Assembly (NCBI RefSeq): GCF_014836615.1
Contig: NZ_JACSQN010000003.1
Coordinates: 124,001-188,000 of the forward strand
DNA length: 64,000 nucleotides
Origin: Sporosarcina quadrami
GTDB lineage: Bacteria > Bacillota > Bacilli > Bacillales_A > Planococcaceae
Direction: 5' to 3'
This document shows, one piece after another, positions 62,566 to 64,000 of the stretch. Each line of letters starts with the position of its first letter. The stretch's first letter is position 1. Position numbers and translations under genes: made by a program. The notes under the pieces were generated by a model. The model had not been told where the DNA came from. It ran no database searches and saw only the letters and a list, made by a program, of their open reading frames with translations.

Positions 62566-64000
62566 ATGAGTTGGATAGAAAGTATATCAATCACTACAAC
62601 ATTAATTGTACTATTTTTGGTTGTTATTCCGATAACAGCAATCATTTTTCTTTATTTCTATGATAAACGACAAAAACAGCACGCGATTTTAAGGAACTAT
62701 CCGATTCTCGGACGAATGCGCTATATGTTGGAAAAAACAGGACCGGAATTCCGTCAATACTTGTTCGATGATGACAATAAAGGTGAACCTTTCAATCGAT
62801 TGGAATATTTACATATGGTTATGCCGGGGAAATATTTGAATAATGTTATCGGTTTCGGTTCAAAACGAGATTTTGAAGAACCGGGTTACTATATCCGCAA
62901 CTCGATGTTTACAAAGCAGAACGAAGAGATGCGTGTAGATAATGAAGAACTAGTGAATACAATGCGTTATAAAGTCGATGAAGATGGCTTGTTCTCACGG
63001 AAAGAGCATCGTGAAGAAATCCCGGCATTGCCATGGCTTCTTCCTGAAGAAGATGCGATAGTACTTGGACCTAATTGCGAAAAGCCATTTCACGTAAGAA
63101 GCCTACTGGGGCAGTCAGCTATGAGTTACGGTGCATTAGGGGAAAATGCCATTACTGCATTATCAAAAGGAATCGGTATGGCGCGCGAGGCGTGGATGAA
63201 TACCGGAGAAGGAGGACTATCACCACACCATTTGGCAGGCGATGCACATATTATTGCTCAAATCGGCTCAGGACTCTTTGGCTTCAGGACAGAAGACGGC
63301 GAATTCAGTTGGGAAAGGTTGCGTGAGAAGGCGGAAATTCCACAAGTGAAAGCTTTTGAGATTAAGCTTGCGCAAGGCGCGAAAATGCGCGGCGGTCATG
63401 TTGAAGGTGAAAAAGTAACAGAAGAGATTGCTAAAATCCGTAATGTTGTCCCTTATACGACGATAAACAGTCCAAATCGATTCAAGCAGTTCTCAGACTT
63501 TCCGACGCTATTCGACTTCATTGAAAAAATACGCGACCACGGTGGAAAACCTGTTGGTATCAAAGTCGTCATTGGCGGGCAACAGGACGCAGAGGAATTG
63601 GCGTCATTCATGCATGAAACGGGTAAAGGACCTGACTTCATTTCAATTGACGGAGCAGAAGGAGGTTCAGGTGCGACCTATCAAGACTTGGCAGACAGTG
63701 TTGGCTTACCGCTTAAATCATCTCTTATTCTACTTGATGATGCATTAAGAAAATATGAAGTCCGTGATAGAGTTAAGATTATTGCATCTGGAAAAATTAC
63801 GACACCGGATAAAGCTGCAATGGCTTTAGCGATGGGAGCGGATCTTGTTCAAATCGCCCGTGGCTTTATGATTTCCGTCGGTTGTATTATGGCGCACCGT
63901 TGTCATACAAATGACTGTCCAGCAGGTGTAGCAACAACGGACAAGATTTTACAAAGAGGCCTAGTCGTAGAAGAGAAAAAGTTCCGTGTAACTAATTATA
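62566..64000 (+). CDS. Glutamate-synthase-like FMN protein (YerD type), truncated by the window
   Basis: Open reading frame from ATG 62566 to the right edge (478 codons read, no stop). One N-terminal membrane helix (about 10-35), then a GltB-type domain: GEGGLSPHHLAGDA, GGHVEGEKV, IDGAEGGSGATYQ, and the Cys cluster region CHTNDCPAGVATT near the end. Relatives such as Bacillus subtilis YerD bind FMN and a 3Fe-4S cluster; the physiological reaction is not settled. Ribosome site GGGGTG upstream. Gene continues beyond the window. Confidence 0.9.
   Translation, partial: MSWIESISITTTLIVLFLVVIPITAIIFLYFYDKRQKQHAILRNYPILGRMRYMLEKTGPEFRQYLFDDDNKGEPFNRLEYLHMVMPGKYLNNVIGFGSKRDFEEPGYYIRNSMFTKQNEEMRVDNEELVNTMRYKVDEDGLFSRKEHREEIPALPWLLPEEDAIVLGPNCEKPFHVRSLLGQSAMSYGALGENAITALSKGIGMAREAWMNTGEGGLSPHHLAGDAHIIAQIGSGLFGFRTEDGEFSWERLREKAEIPQVKAFEIKLAQGAKMRGGHVEGEKVTEEIAKIRNVVPYTTINSPNRFKQFSDFPTLFDFIEKIRDHGGKPVGIKVVIGGQQDAEELASFMHETGKGPDFISIDGAEGGSGATYQDLADSVGLPLKSSLILLDDALRKYEVRDRVKIIASGKITTPDKAAMALAMGADLVQIARGFMISVGCIMAHRCHTNDCPAGVATTDKILQRGLVVEEKKFRVTNY

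Overview
The window looks like chromosomal DNA of a low-GC, endospore-type Bacillota, most like the Planococcaceae (Sporosarcina relatives). That assignment is inferred from gene content and signals: AGGAGG-type ribosome sites, TTG and GTG starts, a sigma-W type promoter before yuaF-floT, a sigV-rsiV pair, LytTR-DUF3021, FloT, TmrB-like and YeeI-type YebC proteins. No rRNA, tRNA, CRISPR array, prophage or insertion sequence was seen. The last gene runs off the right end.

Layout. 0-7 kb: a 21-bp repeat array, a lipoprotein, two MerR-family autoregulators with matching N19-spacer promoters (one followed by a stand-alone copy of its sensor domain), an MraY/WecA-type transferase, a papain-like peptidase and an rRNA methyltransferase. 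7-17 kb: one long operon joining a Ugp-type glycerol-3-phosphate/glycerophosphodiester importer, a HAD phosphatase and a glycerophosphodiesterase to a GT2 lipid-glycosyltransferase, GtrA flippase and YfhO polytopic enzyme. This suggests salvage of polyglycerolphosphate building blocks coupled to teichoic acid glycosylation. 17-20.6 kb: a phosphoesterase and an ABC/LytTR/DUF3021 operon with a likely LytTR operator. 20.8-25 kb: a run of small resistance- or self-immunity-like enzymes (TmrB-like, GrpB, GNAT-Nudix fusion, Nudix, GNAT, MccF-like S66 peptidase). 25-28.6 kb: NAD salvage (PnuC, NadR, NrtR) with three ACTAAGT motifs as candidate NrtR sites. 28.6-35 kb: small membrane proteins, an alpha/alpha-toroid protein, PBP4-type DacB, 5-oxoprolinase PxpBCA. 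35-43 kb: CspA-type protein, YebC-type factor, a metal ATPase/HMA/Fnr-like cassette with a matching TTGAC-N4-GTCAA box, a PurC paralogue, Cu/Zn SOD, a CAP-domain protein and RlmA. 43-54 kb: an 82-bp higher-order repeat, small membrane proteins, pentapeptide repeat protein, MMPL transporter, second Csp, Pit/DUF47 phosphate uptake, NfeD-FloT membrane microdomain operon and a MacB-type ABC exporter. 54-64 kb: fumarase, PCYCGC lipoprotein, DinB protein, sigV-rsiV, an ATP-pyrophosphatase, MazG-like protein, two further enzymes, NfrA-type oxidoreductase and a glutamate-synthase-like FMN protein.

The most unusual signal is not a gene. Six intergenic arrays have different sequences but the same 20-21 bp period (two helical turns). 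In the five arrays whose neighbours are visible, the array lies just downstream of a gene's stop codon. Two of them sit inside 198-bp paralogous segments that differ at about 21 positions but have no indel, and two belong to one family with an 82-bp (21+21+21+19) higher-order period. I know of no described function for these arrays.
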